Assembly (NCBI RefSeq): GCF_011075055.1 | Contig: NC_058141.1 | Coordinates: forward strand, 14,331,639 to 14,395,638 | Direction of reading: 5' to 3' | DNA: 64,000 nucleotides | Source of the DNA: Mangifera indica | Lineage: Eukaryota > Streptophyta > Magnoliopsida > Sapindales > Anacardiaceae | In this document: positions 23,898 to 36,121 of the stretch, piece after piece | How the letters are laid out: each line of letters begins with the position of its first letter | Numbering within the stretch: the first letter of the stretch is position 1 | Made by a program: the position numbers and the translations under genes | Notes under the pieces: generated by a model | The model's input: only the letters and a program-made list of their open reading frames with translations | Databases searched by the model: none | Told to the model about the DNA's origin: nothing

Positions 23898-23899
<2 letters not shown>

Positions 23900-25296
23900 A
23901 GAAACATGAAGTTCTCGTGACTCGTGACTAGGAGACTGAGTCACCACAGGCGTAATCGTTTAAAAACAGGACCGGGTTGTGGCCCGCTTCGCTTAGCAAA
24001 GGAGACGAGGAAAGTGAGAGAGGAGCAGCAGGTCAACTGCGCGTAAAGCGCGTAGGAATGTTATTAAATATAGACACGTGGGATTACTGGTCCCCACTCT
24101 AGTGGATTTTACAATATCCAACAACCCCACATTTAATTATAAATAATAAAATTCACTGAATCTGCTTAACCGAAGCTATGTACTGTAATCAACTGTTCTT
24201 AAATATTTCATATATTTTTTATAAATAATTCAAAATTATAAATAATATATTATTATATGATTATATATACAAATATATACAAATAATATTATTCATATTT
24301 TATAACATAATTTATCATTTAAAAAACCATTGGAAATAATTGTTAAAAAATTGTTAAAATAACAATATTATATTTTTTCATATAATTAAAATATATAAAT
24401 AATATATCATCATATAATTAATTATTATTTTATTTTTAATTTATAATTATTTAATTAAAAATAATATATTATTTATATATTTAAATTAAATATAAAAAAT
24501 ATGTAACATATTTTATTGTGGGTGACAACCTCCTCCTCCCACCCATAAAATAATAAAATTTAATCTTAGTGGGTGGCCCATTAATGAAAGTGGGAAGCCA
24601 TTAAAATTGAAAAAAACTTTAGTGGTTAGAATGCACAAATTTCATGCACAAATTTTAACCAAGAACCAATTTCGAAGATTTGGTGGGAAGCTGATTGGTA
24701 CGATTCAGTGAATGTTAACCAATTAGAAACAATTGGCGGCATGGATGGATCCTTTGCCTAAATTTTGCTTTTTGAATTGAATGCCACAGAATCGTCCCTG
24801 CCACATCGTCGTATCATGCCTAATTTCTAGTATTAAAGAAGACAATAGCAGCTTCCTTTGCTTGGATTTGAATTTCATTACCTAGTCTCTGCCTGCCCTT
24901 TTCTTAATTCTAACTATTACTTCTTGTTGAAGGTTCAAACACGGTGCCTTGAAAACGACCAGCTTTAGATCAACAGAAAGTCACGTTGAATTCAATTCAA
25001 TAATCAAGCATAGATTTTTTTAGATTTTGATTCTTACAATATGTAATATTTAGATGTGATGGTCATCACAAGTTTTGGGCTTTTAAGATCCATTGATATT
25101 GCTTTGGGCCTAAAGAATCTCAAGGGTAGAGCCACGTATGGAGGCATGGTCTTTAGAATCTGATGATGAAGACGCAAGGCAACAAAGTATTTGAAGTGAA
25201 TGGCTATCGTTCTTACACATTTCTTACGGTTGGCTTCATATCAAACCACAAAACTCTCTTTTAAGCAACTCTTGTTTCATTGGCAGTGCCTCTGCA
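23898..25296. other. AT-rich spacer between TH2 and PSB28 (divergent promoters)
   Basis: The two genes are divergent here. The part from 24180 to 24510 is almost only A and T, with repeated ataatatatta and aataatat words, probably old MITE or AT-repeat debris. The last few hundred bases should contain the PSB28 promoter and leader. No other gene was seen. Confidence 0.5.
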
Positions 25297-26497
25297 ATGG
25301 CAATAACTCTACACTCACTCGCATTAGCAGCTTCGGTCTCACACTGCTGGCACCCACATCAACCACGCTCCCTCTCAGGTATTTTCCCTTGTCTTATCTT
25401 GCAACTTCGTGAACGGTGCTGAAATGAAACAATGAAGCTGTAACTCTGAAATGCCTGAATGTTTAAATGTTTTTGGTTATTTCAGTTATCTTCTGAATAC
25501 ATTTTTAGTTGTTTTTGTGTGTTTTATCCTTTTTTTTTTGGTGATATATAATACGTGGAGGAACGTGTATGGGTGAAATGGGGGTTTGGTTTTGCTTAAT
25601 TTCGTTTGTTTCAAGTCTGCGCGAGTCTCAGTCCCGGGTTAGTAGATATGGGTGCTTACTTAAAATTACATCTTTCTGTATGTAACTTTTGACATTCTGA
25701 ATACTGCATTTCTCCAGTTTGGAAAATTATTCGCTGGAGTGTTTCTGTGGAAATGTTTATATAAGTAGTAAATTGTTTATGTATAACTTGTTTGTCTGAT
25801 AAAATGGGTGAGTATTGTTCTGAAGGAGAATTGTATTGAGCTAAAATCATAATAATTTACTAAGCAGCGGCAACAGAAGTTTTGTGAGCCTTACGAATTC
25901 TTCAGTAACTAGCTGAAAATTTTACATTTAAGGCATGCATAAGAAAAGTAGTATACAATTAGCTTTCCGGCTGTTATAAACATAGTATGTTAAGAGCAAA
26001 ACATGTTTTGTGTATTTCGCTTTACAGGTATGTTAACATGGTCTGTTCATGGAAGTGCACACTCGCCCTTTGCAGGGCAATCTTTACACCTGACTCACCC
26101 ATGCATGGCCCCAATAAGACAAAACTCTCAGATATCTGGACACATAATAATGATGGTCAAACCAACAATCCAGTTCATCCAAGGCACCGATGAATTGACA
26201 ATACCAGATGTGAGGCTAACCAAATCAAGAGATGGTACAAATGGTATGGCTATATTCAGTTTTAATCAACCTTCGGTTTTTGACTCGTCCAGTGAAATTG
26301 GTGATATCACTGGATTTTATATGATTGATGAGGAAGGGGTTCTTCAATCAGTTGATGTAAGTGCAAAATTTGTTAATGGAAAGCCTTCAAGGATTGAAGC
26401 AAAATATGTAATGCGGTCTCCACGAGAGTGGGACAGATTCATGAGGTTCATGGAGCGGTATGCAAATCAGAATGGCTTGCAATTTGTCAAGAGTTGA
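25297..26497 (+). CDS. PSB28: Photosystem II assembly protein PSB28, chloroplast precursor
   Basis: Two exons, 25297-25378 and 26028-26497 (TGA), 183 residues. The first about 70 residues form a Ser/His-rich, acid-poor chloroplast transit peptide beginning MAITLHSLALAASVSHCW. The mature part starts near KPTIQFIQGTDEL (72 onward) and is strongly conserved through RDGTNGMAIFSF, ITGFYMIDEEGVLQSVDV, RSPREWDRFMRFMERYA and the end LQFVKS. Psb28 binds early photosystem II complexes on the stromal side and helps PSII assembly and repair. An ATG at 25200 opens a longer first exon in another frame, which would not join in frame to exon 2. The ATG at 25297 is therefore chosen. Its position near IAA11 and MIK1 matches Arabidopsis. 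Confidence 0.95.
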
Positions 26498-27067
26498 GGC
26501 AATGTACATTCTCTTGTTTTTCCCTCAATTTGCTTGTATCCTGTACCTCTTTGGTTTCGTATAATGCAAGCGAAACTTGAAGGCCTCTGTTGATACTTTG
26601 TAGGTTTAATGCAAATACCATATGCTCCCCTTTCTCCATCAAGACAATAAATTTTGCTGTTTCTATTGATGTATGATTCTCTTTCCTTCATTATGTACAT
26701 CTTAGTTGACTATCCATGTTCCTCAACTTTGTTTAATGAGTTAATCTGTCTTCGGAATTTGTCGCAGAAAAGATGAAAGTATATATATTTAATGAGTTGA
26801 TTCATCATTGGAATGTTTGTCTGAGTGAGATATATCACGTGTACTGCAAAGTGTCACTTCTACGCATTGATTGCAGAATTCATCTATTATGCTTCTGGCT
26901 AAAGCATAATTATAGTACTGCCGATGTAAGAGTCGTCAGTGAATGACAAAAGGCTTAAGTTTTTGCCATATATTTTGGCCTCTGATCTCCATGAACATAT
27001 ATCATGGGAGTGAATAACAATATGAAAGCAAAAGCAAACTATCTTTTAGAAATAACCACTGCTTCTG
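26498..27067. other. Convergent 3' spacer between PSB28 and the subtilase
   Basis: 3' UTRs of two genes ending towards each other, with a caataaa word near 26646. Nothing else was seen. Confidence 0.5.
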
Positions 27068-29377
27068 TTACTTCCAGGTCACCGAAATAGGACTTCGAAC
27101 CCTGTAAAAGCTGTTGTTGCCAGAATGAACCCATGTCAAGTGCCCGTGTGCAAAGCTCATCTGATCTTTTCCTGGACTTCTATTCATTGATATAAACCAG
27201 ATTTTATAATTTAAACTCTGGTTTATTTTCTTGAATATTAGCCTTTGAGGTTTAACTCTCACTTGGACTCCCTTTGGAGCCATTACTTCCAGTGTGTAGA
27301 TGGAATTAGGACTCCCCACGTTTGTCAGTCGCCTTCTGGTCATTTTGATTGTCTTTCCATTCTTAAAGATTACAGAAATGGAGGGATAATTGAGGCTGAA
27401 ACCCCTGTTCATCCGCAAAATTTCTTGGCAGCTCAAATTCCTGTGTGTGATTGCTAAAATTTCTGATTTTGTGTATCCGAGAGTGCATAGATGAGTGATA
27501 TATTCATCTGGTGTAATATCATATATCAGTCCAGGATTAATGGCTCTTTCTGGGTTTATATGACCTGCTCCAATAGCGAAAACTCCAGCAGGTTTATTCC
27601 TATCCATGATTGGTTTTCCAAAATGGTCATTTGTATCAGCAGTTGTCATCAGTGCAGACTTAATCGCTGCAGGGGTCCATTTGGGATGTGCCGAGTGGAT
27701 TAGTGCAGCGATGCCACTGACATGGGGACAAGCCATAGAAGTCCCGGACATGACGGTGAAATTCACCCTCCTTGAATCTTCCGGAAGGCTGCTTGGACCT
27801 AAGTTTTGAGGCCAGGCAGCAATTATATTGACCCCAGGAGCAATTACATCAGGTTTCAGGATGGTAGGACAATATAAACTGGGTCCTCTGGCTGAAAACT
27901 GTGCTACAGCTGGTGCCTCTGATCTCCCAGTAACAGTTCCTCCAAATATGATTTGAGCTTTAGCCCTCTTTGTGTTATTTATGTAAGCCTTTAAACGAAC
28001 TGCCTCTGCAAAACCAATCGCTGTGGCTGGCAAGACATGGACATCAACAGAATCCTCTTCCAGGTTTATCACTGTATTTGCTAAAATCATTGCAGCGCCA
28101 CCAGCTTCTTTCACAACTTCACCTTTTTCTGCCCTTCCATTGATACCTCGATCACAAACCACCAACTTGCCACGAACTTTTTCCTTTGGGAGAGACCCTC
28201 TCAAGCAAAATTCACTTTCTCTATCATCACCACTTGTCACATAAACTAGTTCAAGTTCTTTCTGTAGATTGGATAATTGGTTTCCGGGGTACATGGATTC
28301 TCCATAAAGGAGTCCTCCATCACCCATCCGAACAGTAGCTGGAAAGCTTCTGTCAAGTGTGCTGGCACCAACTGTAGCTATCCAAGGAGCTTCATTAGCA
28401 ACTGAGTTCTGGAGTGGTCCATTGTTTCCTGCTGCACATACAACAGAAATTCCTTGCTCCATTGCTCGAAAACTACCAATGGCGATGCTATCATCAAAAA
28501 GTGGCAATGGAAAGCCACCAAGGGATAGAGAGAGAACATCAACTCCATCTATAATTGCAACATCCATTGCCGCTAAGATATCAGAGCTATAACAGCCACT
28601 GAACCAACAAACTTTATATACAGCAACGTGAGCACCGGGGGCCATTCCTCGTGCCACGCCTGCTCCATTTCCAAACACACTTGCCATTGGAACTGAAGCT
28701 CCAGCAGCTGTTGATGCTGTGTGAGTCCCATGCCCCTGCGAATCCCGTGGTGACACATATTGCTGAATAAAATTTCGTGAGGATGACTTTGAAGCCACAC
28801 GGTGGCCCCTAGCAAAGAACCGCGCACCAATAAGTTTCTTGTTGCAATTCGAAGCATTAAAGTTTTCGCCTTCTTGGCAAATCCCTCTCCATTTCTTGGG
28901 AACCGGGGGCATTCCCTGATCATCAAAGCTTGGACTTTCAGGCCAAACCCCAGTGTCAAGGACTCCAATTATGGCTCCATAACCGAAATGTGAGCTATAC
29001 CAAGCTCCTCCACTTGTGGGCTGGTTTTGTCCTAAGAATTTGTAAGAGTAAGTTGTCTGAAGTTGGAAGCTCCTGTCAGGCCTAATTGCAATTACCCCAG
29101 GAAACGTTTGCAAATACTCCAACTCTGATTGAGAGAGTTCAGCAGCAAAACCTTCCATGGCAGAATGGTAAGAGTATAGAAGGCGAGAAGAGGGATCTTC
29201 GTCAGAGGAAATGGTTTGTTCAATGAATGAAAGGTGCCAATGAAGCTTAGAAGTGAACAAAGAGGTGGCTAATCCATGTGGGTGGAGCTGAACTATGTAG
29301 GTTTGAAGAGTGTCTGCGTGAAGGGAAACGAAGTAGAAGAAAAAAACAGAAACAAAAAGCGAAATCTTGGGTGCCAT
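27068..29377 (-). CDS. SBT1.2: Subtilisin-like serine protease, SBT1.2/SDD1 type
   Basis: Single intronless frame of 769 residues, the usual length. A signal peptide (1 to about 21, FVSVFFFYFVSLHA) leads into the I9 propeptide (about 25-108). The S8 domain holds Asp141 (IIGVLDTGVWPE), His216 (DSQGHGTHTAS), oxyanion Asn318 (CAAGNNGP) and Ser547 (MSGTSMACPHVSG); all four are intact. A PA domain is inserted at about 365-465, and a fibronectin-III-like C-terminal domain covers about 660-766. Such proteases are secreted to the cell wall. In Arabidopsis SDD1 limits stomatal density by acting upstream of the TMM/ERECTA receptors. The SDD1 assignment rests on overall similarity and on the nearby ABCC5 gene, its neighbour in Arabidopsis; another group-1 subtilase is possible. 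Confidence 0.93.
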   Translation of the reverse strand: MAPKISLFVSVFFFYFVSLHADTLQTYIVQLHPHGLATSLFTSKLHWHLSFIEQTISSDEDPSSRLLYSYHSAMEGFAAELSQSELEYLQTFPGVIAIRPDRSFQLQTTYSYKFLGQNQPTSGGAWYSSHFGYGAIIGVLDTGVWPESPSFDDQGMPPVPKKWRGICQEGENFNASNCNKKLIGARFFARGHRVASKSSSRNFIQQYVSPRDSQGHGTHTASTAAGASVPMASVFGNGAGVARGMAPGAHVAVYKVCWFSGCYSSDILAAMDVAIIDGVDVLSLSLGGFPLPLFDDSIAIGSFRAMEQGISVVCAAGNNGPLQNSVANEAPWIATVGASTLDRSFPATVRMGDGGLLYGESMYPGNQLSNLQKELELVYVTSGDDRESEFCLRGSLPKEKVRGKLVVCDRGINGRAEKGEVVKEAGGAAMILANTVINLEEDSVDVHVLPATAIGFAEAVRLKAYINNTKRAKAQIIFGGTVTGRSEAPAVAQFSARGPSLYCPTILKPDVIAPGVNIIAAWPQNLGPSSLPEDSRRVNFTVMSGTSMACPHVSGIAALIHSAHPKWTPAAIKSALMTTADTNDHFGKPIMDRNKPAGVFAIGAGHINPERAINPGLIYDITPDEYITHLCTLGYTKSEILAITHRNLSCQEILRMNRGFSLNYPSISVIFKNGKTIKMTRRRLTNVGSPNSIYTLEVMAPKGVQVRVKPQRLIFKKINQSLNYKIWFISMNRSPGKDQMSFAHGHLTWVHSGNNSFYRVRSPISVTWK

Positions 29378-31063
29378 GGATAAAGCGATACGTGCAAAAC
29401 AAAGCTAGAAGCTGGATGCATGGTTTGGTGAAAGGATAGTTGGGGTATTTGAAGGTGCTGAAGAGAATTCAAAACTGGGTTAGGGAGATCTGAGAGAGAA
29501 GATGAAACTCGTGAAATATAAGAGCTCTTCATCACGAGGATTGCTTGTTATGGCAGAGGGAGAGAGTGTGGTTGCTTGAGGAGCTGAAGGAGGGGGTTTA
29601 GGGCCTGCTTCACGAGAAATAAAGGTTAGTTTTAACGCATGTGGGTGCAGGCGTTAGGCTTTAAATTCCATGAATCTTTGTTTCTTCCGTTGAGGTGAGA
29701 AAGCATGTTGAGGAAACATGAATAGATTGGATGGTTGTCATTAAATGAAAGGCCAGTTGAAATGTACATTCAATTCTTTGCAGATGCAGACGCTCTTATG
29801 TTTATCCAAAAACAGAAAAGGAATAGCTCCCTCTACCCCGTGCAGCTTGTGTTTGCTTGAGTAGAAGATTCAATGCCCATAATTGTAATTGAAACTTATC
29901 TTGTAATATTTATGTGCCCACATTTGGGCTGGATGTGTTGGGCTTGACTATCTGGAATACCTTCAAAATGGCCCATTTGGAACGTTCAATGCAACGCGAT
30001 TCGGCTAGCGCGTCAGGGAATGGGCTAGAATATAAAATGTACAAGTCGTGTCCAGCTTCAAAACATGTGGCATCGTTTGTTGGCTTGGCTGGCTACACTT
30101 GTATCCAGCTCTGCTTTTTTTATTTTTTTTGGCCTTGTCAAAGCCATCATTTGAACTCTAAAATGTGAGTTCCTGTCCTGATGATACATTTTCCGTTCTG
30201 ATACCAGTTCATGTCTTTTATGGTTCAGTTAATTTTTAATCGATGTAGGCTTTTACAAATAATGCAACTAAATTACAGGCATTATAATCACTGGGACAGG
30301 GATAACAGTAAAAGTTTAGTTATTTTAACAGTAAAATCTACAACTTCAATTTCTGCAGTAGAAAAATTTAGAAATTCAGTCTTTTTAATTGAAAAAAAAA
30401 AAACAAAATTTAGTCATTTTAATTTAAGAAAAAAAAAGATAATTCGACAACGAAACAAGAGGTACATGATTGCGTCTCTACGTTTTGAAAGAATTTACCA
30501 CCTTTTCTAAATGTTTAAACATTCACCAGATTTATTCTAATGCAATAGCACATTACTGGCTTAGCCAAATAAAAAACTACTATTTACTACAGTAATAAAT
30601 GTTAGCACAAGGGTTTACAATGATTGACATAATCTCCCTGGTTTCCCATCAATTAGTATGCATTGATCGGACAATGATTCAAGGGAAACCACACTTGAAG
30701 CTTACCGCAATAAACTCAGACATCATTATCAATCACTAATGATTATTTCGAGTATGAATTGATTGAACATTGACACCTTAAGAAGACCCAAAAAAAAGTT
30801 CTGAGCTACAATACATTACAAAGAATTACTAAACAAATTCAGACTGCAACATGTAAGAGATTCTATATTAGAAACTGTATTAGAAAAAGAAAATGTGTAT
30901 ATTCTGGTTCAAACCATGGAGGATGGCCTTAACTTGATGCCAGTTTCTACAATGATTCATTAGCAAGGCCTACAACCTACCTGACTCAAGGTCAAAAGTG
31001 GTGTTCTAAGCAGCCAACTGCAAGTAGTATGTACCATCACATCGCTTGCGATATTATCAACTG
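29378..31063. other. Spacer between the subtilase and the MUR3-like gene
   Basis: Starts with the presumed subtilase promoter and leader. The rest is AT-rich, and the last part should be 3' UTR of the MUR3-like gene. Small frames at 29914 and 30211 have no family resemblance. Confidence 0.5.
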
Positions 31064-32905
31064 TTACCGTGATTGATTTCGTTGCTCATTTTTCCAAGAA
31101 TTTTTTGCAGCTTCTGCAGATGAACCATCAGATTCACCATTACCACCCTTCTTTGGTTTTGAGAAGAATGGATCCCACTCATGGCCTCCTACCTCACGCT
31201 GCCCCTCATCTAGCAAAGCATATTTCCATGCATTCTCCTCCACAAAATTATCATATTCTGTACGACCTTCAATGATATTTTTCCTTAACCTCGTAACTTT
31301 GTCAATGACTGCCTGTACAGCAACATCAAACGAATCTTTAAGAGTCTCCAATTTTGAACGAGGATCTGCATATATCAGCCTTGGGATAAGCTTAATAACA
31401 GTCTCCCTCATGATCTTAACCTGTTCAGGAGAAATTTCTCTGAGCCTTTCCTCTATGCTAATATTTCTCTTCCGGATATCATCCTCTGGAATGAAAACTG
31501 AGTATGTAGAATAATTCTTTGGAAGATGCCATGTATATTGTGTGTAAGCTGAACCTGGATGGAAGAATACAGGTATGCAACCTGCCAACATTGAGTCAAA
31601 AGCAGATCTCCGTGTGTATGAATCTCCTTGAGGTTGAAGGCAGAAGAGGGAGCTCTGAAACATCTGCATTATACTGCTTGGAGAATGACACTTGCTCTCC
31701 CCAAAATCACATTCCAGCAGCTTGCACACCTTCGATCTCTTACACTGATCAATGATCTGCCCTCTGATTGACTTTGGGTTGTCAGGACGTGGAGCACCAG
31801 CAAAAGAAAAGAGCCACTTCCTCTCCAATTTCCTCATCCTGTCTTGCCAAATAAAAACATCAGCATCTTTTGCCGGATGGAAGTACGTTGGATAAGGAAT
31901 GCCAAAATCATTAGCATTCCAGGGACTTGACTCAACCACAAGCATGGACATATTCTTTGCAGCTGGGAGAAACAGAAGCTTGTTTCCCCAATCATTTCCA
32001 TCCTCAGTTAATCTCCTGAAATCCCATGTTATCCTCCCTGCCACCAAAAAATGATCCCTCCCACCCATGATACCCCACTCAGGCCGCTTCATCAGCCAAT
32101 CAACCAAATCAAGCGAAGCAGCATCTCTCATTGATATATTATAACCCCAAAGATACCTTGCAATATCAAACCCTGCATAAAATGGCACAAAAATTGCTGC
32201 AGCAATGGATGAATCATTCGTCAAGCAATCATATTGCTTCATCCGGTTACTAAATATCACATCAACTGCAAACTGATTCGTGGCATACCACCCAGTATTA
32301 GAAAACACCCCCTCAATATTCTCAAGTGGAGGTCCTAGTCCAGCATTTTTCATGAACTTACACATATTGGTCCAGAGACTCAATCTTCTACACTCTTTCA
32401 GCATATCCTCATTAAATCTCGGAGGAAGATCATGCACATAAATGTACCTACCTCCACAAGGATCACTCTTATTCTCGATTGTTTTCAATGCCCTTATAAA
32501 TGGGTAATTCTCCTTTTCACGATCACCATCATCAGTGGCTTTCCTACCAGGTTCTTCTTTAACTCCAGCATTAGTTAAATGGGAAGGAAAGGGATCTGAG
32601 ATAACGGGATTGGATTGTACTGGGGTAGATTTATCATAAAAAACATTGCTGGCTTCTTTATGGGGTTCAGTAACACGGGCATTGACTGAATGGACAGAGT
32701 TATATTCTTGGTTACTGGGATTTATTGGTAACTGGGTAGAATCATTGGCAGTATTACCTCCAAGTACAGCAAAATGAAAGTATAACAACAGAATCCAAAA
32801 GAATGCAGACAAGGAAGCCAAAAAACATAGCCTGTTTTGTTGATGCTTGCCCGTTCCCTTGTCCATTGGCGCTAGCAGGCTATTCGACGCCAGTCGGCGT
32901 CTCAT
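31064..32905 (-). CDS. MUR3: Xyloglucan galactosyltransferase, MUR3/KATAMARI1-like (GT47 exostosin family)
   Basis: Single coding exon, 613 residues from the ATG at 32905-32903. It is a type II Golgi protein: a short basic tail, one membrane anchor (about 26-48, [21 protein letters not shown]), a variable stem, then the exostosin/GT47 domain from about 145 ([22 protein letters not shown]). Conserved blocks include [36 protein letters not shown] and [22 protein letters not shown]3 adds galactose to a set position of the xyloglucan side chain and also affects actin organisation. The tail is Gly/Ser-rich and hydrophilic. Its position beside NDUFA9 matches At2g20360/At2g20370. A 5' UTR intron is likely, with a donor at 33359 (ACGC then GTAAGT on the minus strand). 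Confidence 0.95.
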   Translation of the reverse strand: MRRRLASNSLLAPMDKGTGKHQQNRLCFLASLSAFFWILLLYFHFAVLGGNTANDSTQLPINPSNQEYNSVHSVNARVTEPHKEASNVFYDKSTPVQSNPVISDPFPSHLTNAGVKEEPGRKATDDGDREKENYPFIRALKTIENKSDPCGGRYIYVHDLPPRFNEDMLKECRRLSLWTNMCKFMKNAGLGPPLENIEGVFSNTGWYATNQFAVDVIFSNRMKQYDCLTNDSSIAAAIFVPFYAGFDIARYLWGYNISMRDAASLDLVDWLMKRPEWGIMGGRDHFLVAGRITWDFRRLTEDGNDWGNKLLFLPAAKNMSMLVVESSPWNANDFGIPYPTYFHPAKDADVFIWQDRMRKLERKWLFSFAGAPRPDNPKSIRGQIIDQCKRSKVCKLLECDFGESKCHSPSSIMQMFQSSLFCLQPQGDSYTRRSAFDSMLAGCIPVFFHPGSAYTQYTWHLPKNYSTYSVFIPEDDIRKRNISIEERLREISPEQVKIMRETVIKLIPRLIYADPRSKLETLKDSFDVAVQAVIDKVTRLRKNIIEGRTEYDNFVEENAWKYALLDEGQREVGGHEWDPFFSKPKKGGNGESDGSSAEAAKNSWKNEQRNQSR

Positions 32906-35779
32906 CAAAATCTAATTAGTTCGATGGATCTATCAATCAATCAATAATTGCCACATTGCATCAAGAACACCCAGAAGCCCAATTCAAGAATCTAACAATC
33001 CTACCAAACCCAACACTTTAAATCCCCAAAATTTCACAAATAAATAAACCCTAAACCTAGATTTCCACGATTGAGCTGAATATACTGCTCTTCAACTTAA
33101 AAAACCGAAACAAAGAAAAAGAACAGTTATCAATGCTCTAACTTTCAATAAACTAATCACAAATATTAAAACCGAGCACAAGATCGTGAATTCCAGAAAC
33201 AGCTCAAGTCAGCATAAATCACGATAAATTCTGAAGCGAGTCCCTCTGATCTGCTGCAGAAATTTTTGCAGGAAAATAGAACAATGTAAATACAGCAGAT
33301 CAAACTAGCTTATAAAATGAGAAGGACGAGAAATGGAAGTAGAGAAGGAAGAAACTTACGCGTGGTGTGATAGTTTTGATTAGGCGAAAGTCAGAGATTG
33401 CGAAAATTTAGGAACAAATTTCCGAGCCCGGTAGTAAAGGAAAGAAGCATTAGCATATATATAGGAGAAAATTCTCAGTTGTCGGTGGCCGGTGGATTTT
33501 GCCATGTGTAAATGGGCTTACGTGTCGGCACAGTAACTGCTGGAATCACGCTGTATAATTATTTTTGGTGAGTATTGTATGATCGATTATAATATAGTGT
33601 GATGAGGGAGACGTGGCATGAATGAATGTGATTGTACGATGAGAAAGGGCAAAATTTATAAGAAGGTGAAAATGAGTTGCTGACGCTGGAATTAATTGGC
33701 TCTTGTATCCAGCAATCAAACCATCTGCTAAGGTAAAAGTGCGATTTTAACCTGTCCCTACAATTTTTTGAGCCCGTTTCATTTAAAAATAATTAGAATA
33801 ATAAAAAAAAAAATTATATATAAGAGAATATAAATTAAAATTTTAATTTATTTGATTTAATAATTAATAAATCGATCACTTGACTTAAATTTATTATATT
33901 TAATGTTATTAGTTTAATCTAAAAAAATATTAATCTAATTTGAATAAAATTTTTTCTTAAAAAAAATTTAACCTATGATTTCATATTTAGAATTTTTTTT
34001 ATCATTTAAATTATTTTTTTAAAATTAAATTTTGTAGTATACGAAAGATCTGAATTTTGGTATTATTGAAGGTCAGGAATTTCCTTCTTGTTTAAAGTCT
34101 TATAGAGTACTTTGATTGTGGTCAAGTCAAGAGGGAGGGACATCAAGATGAGGAACATTGAGTTAGAGGTAGCGCAGGTGGCGGCGTCCAGAGGAGTGTG
34201 GGACAACCACATGACATGAGGCAGGATCCCTATAATCAGGAGGATACCTATCAAACTACGAATAATAAGTTTTCGTCAACTGTGTATAGAGTTTGATGTT
34301 TCAGCAACCTTAAACGCGGATTAATATTGAAATCTAATTATTTATTACTAAAATATTGTTGGAACCTCTTAAACATTTCTAATATTTGCAAGTGATGGCA
34401 TTGTTGCAATTATTGTAGTTAAATTATATATTAAAATTTTAATTTTATATATTATATATTAAATATTATATAGTATGTTATGATATAAATTTTTAAAAAA
34501 TATAATTAATACATCATCGTTTTAAAAAGAATAATATTATATATATCGATAATTTTTTTAAAAAAGATATCAATTTATATCGGTAATATATATCGTATCA
34601 TATATTATATTTATTCTATTATTTTAATTATGATACATCTTATAATATGTATTATTTTTTATTTATATCATATTATATATTATATTATATGTCATCAAAT
34701 TCTGATAACTGTAGTTGTAACTATTACAAGCCGTCACTGTTGAAGTAAAGGAAGAAGATATTGCAGATGCCTCTGTCTAACAAGCAACCTATTAATGACT
34801 GTTGTTGTGGTCAAATTTATGCCTAATTCATCATTGTGCTCACCATGATAAGTTTCCACTTTCTAAAGCGCATTTACCATTATTATCGCAGTACTTTACA
34901 CTAGTTAATGGATTGTACAGGAATGCTCATCTTTTTATAAATATGAACCAATGTGTAAAGTGGCTTCATTATTCTCGACTTTCTTAAAGTGGGAATGCGA
35001 CCAATCAATCATAAACAACCATCAGCCGTATCTAACACAGAGTATTTGGGTCAGGGAAGAACATTTCTCAAGAAAGCTGTAATTATATATACACATCAAA
35101 CCTAGCTGCTTACCACCAATGTAAAGATTAATACAGTTAGAGACTTCACAGAGAGATTCATAAATTAATTATATAGTACATGTTGCCAGCAGATACAGAG
35201 TGCAGCTGCCCTGCCCCTGTGAATGCGATAAAATTATTTTGTGGTTGATGGAGACAGAATTTGGGTACATGAATCTATCATTTATATAAACAATGGCCCT
35301 GCTGGCCATTGTGTTCAAAACAACGATGTTCATGGTAGATGAAGTCAAGCAAATTAAAGAAACAAAATAAGCGGATGAAAATTAATAGAAACCAATAAGA
35401 TAGGCAGAGTAGAGTTGATAAATTGGGTGTTGTGGTGTAGTAGTCTTGGTGAAATGCAATAAGAAAGCTACAAAGTATGCATGTAGGGAAGGTTGTGCTT
35501 TTGCCTGCAGGTTGGACACCACAGTTAATTTAATGGGCAAGAGTGGGCAACCACTAACCCCTTTAACACAACGTGCTAATGTCAGCCATCTTTAATATTG
35601 ACTGGCTCAGTTTGATCCATTGGTCTCTGTATGTGGGCAGCCTCATTCATGTTTATCATTATACTGTTAAAAAAAGGACAAGGATATCCATGTTTGTTAC
35701 ATCAAATTTTGTGGAGGAGAGAACTTGCAGTAAGTCAAACTTACTGCACATAATTCAAGAACCCAGTACACTTCATAAA
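32906..35779. other. Leader and promoter of the MUR3-like gene plus AT-rich spacer
   Basis: About 32906-33430 is the leader of the MUR3-like gene, probably with an intron. From 33760 to 34700 the DNA is very AT-rich, with tatattatatatt repeats. The remainder has no gene I can support; the frames at 34063, 34802 and 35573 look random. Confidence 0.5.
33455..33463 (-). promoter_or_regulatory. Likely TATA box of the MUR3-like gene
   Basis: The minus strand reads CTCCTATATATATGC about 95 bp before the candidate 5' UTR donor at 33359, a suitable place for a transcription start near 33425. Confidence 0.45.
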
Positions 35780-36121
35780 TTATATAAATGAAAGCAATAA
35801 GAAAAGTGGGATAAATAAAAGAAAAAAAATCACACTAGAATAAAAAATGAAACTATTATTTAACTGGGAATGAGGCCATTTTCTATCAAACTCGATATCT
35901 CCAAAGCATAAGCAAACTCCTGGATCTCTCATTCTTACCTCACTTCCAAGCAAAATGGAATTGTTTGCTCCCTGAATATTGTTGTTTACATAAATGTTGA
36001 TGCAGCAAGAATGTTGGGAATCAGCTGAAGCGCCCCTACGGGTGGTGAACATTGCAGCCCCAATGTTTGTTCCTTCCAAAATGACTTGGTCGAAGGAGCC
36101 ATAGCATCTCTCTGGAGGCAT
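35780..36121 (-). CDS. Small hypothetical protein (113 codons)
   Basis: Single open frame between MUR3 and NDUFA9, same strand as both. The middle part (FTTRRGASADSQHSCCINIY, VNNNIQGANNSILLGSEV, RDPGVCLCFGDIEFD) has a balanced composition and looks like a folded small protein rather than noise. The last 25 residues are a hydrophobic run (SSVIFFLLFIPLFLLLSFI) that may be real, a membrane tail, or read-through into an intron or UTR. I do not recognise the family with certainty and give no function. A chance frame is the alternative. Confidence 0.4.
   Translation of the reverse strand: MPPERCYGSFDQVILEGTNIGAAMFTTRRGASADSQHSCCINIYVNNNIQGANNSILLGSEVRMRDPGVCLCFGDIEFDRKWPHSQLNNSFIFYSSVIFFLLFIPLFLLLSFI

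Noticed and set aside
25200..25412. Upstream ATG as the PSB28 start
   Set aside because: Its frame does not continue into exon 2; the ATG at 25297 joins in phase and gives a proper transit peptide.
28573..28968. 131-codon second frame inside the subtilase
   Set aside because: Overlaps the catalytic domain of the subtilase in another frame; the subtilase frame has all catalytic motifs.
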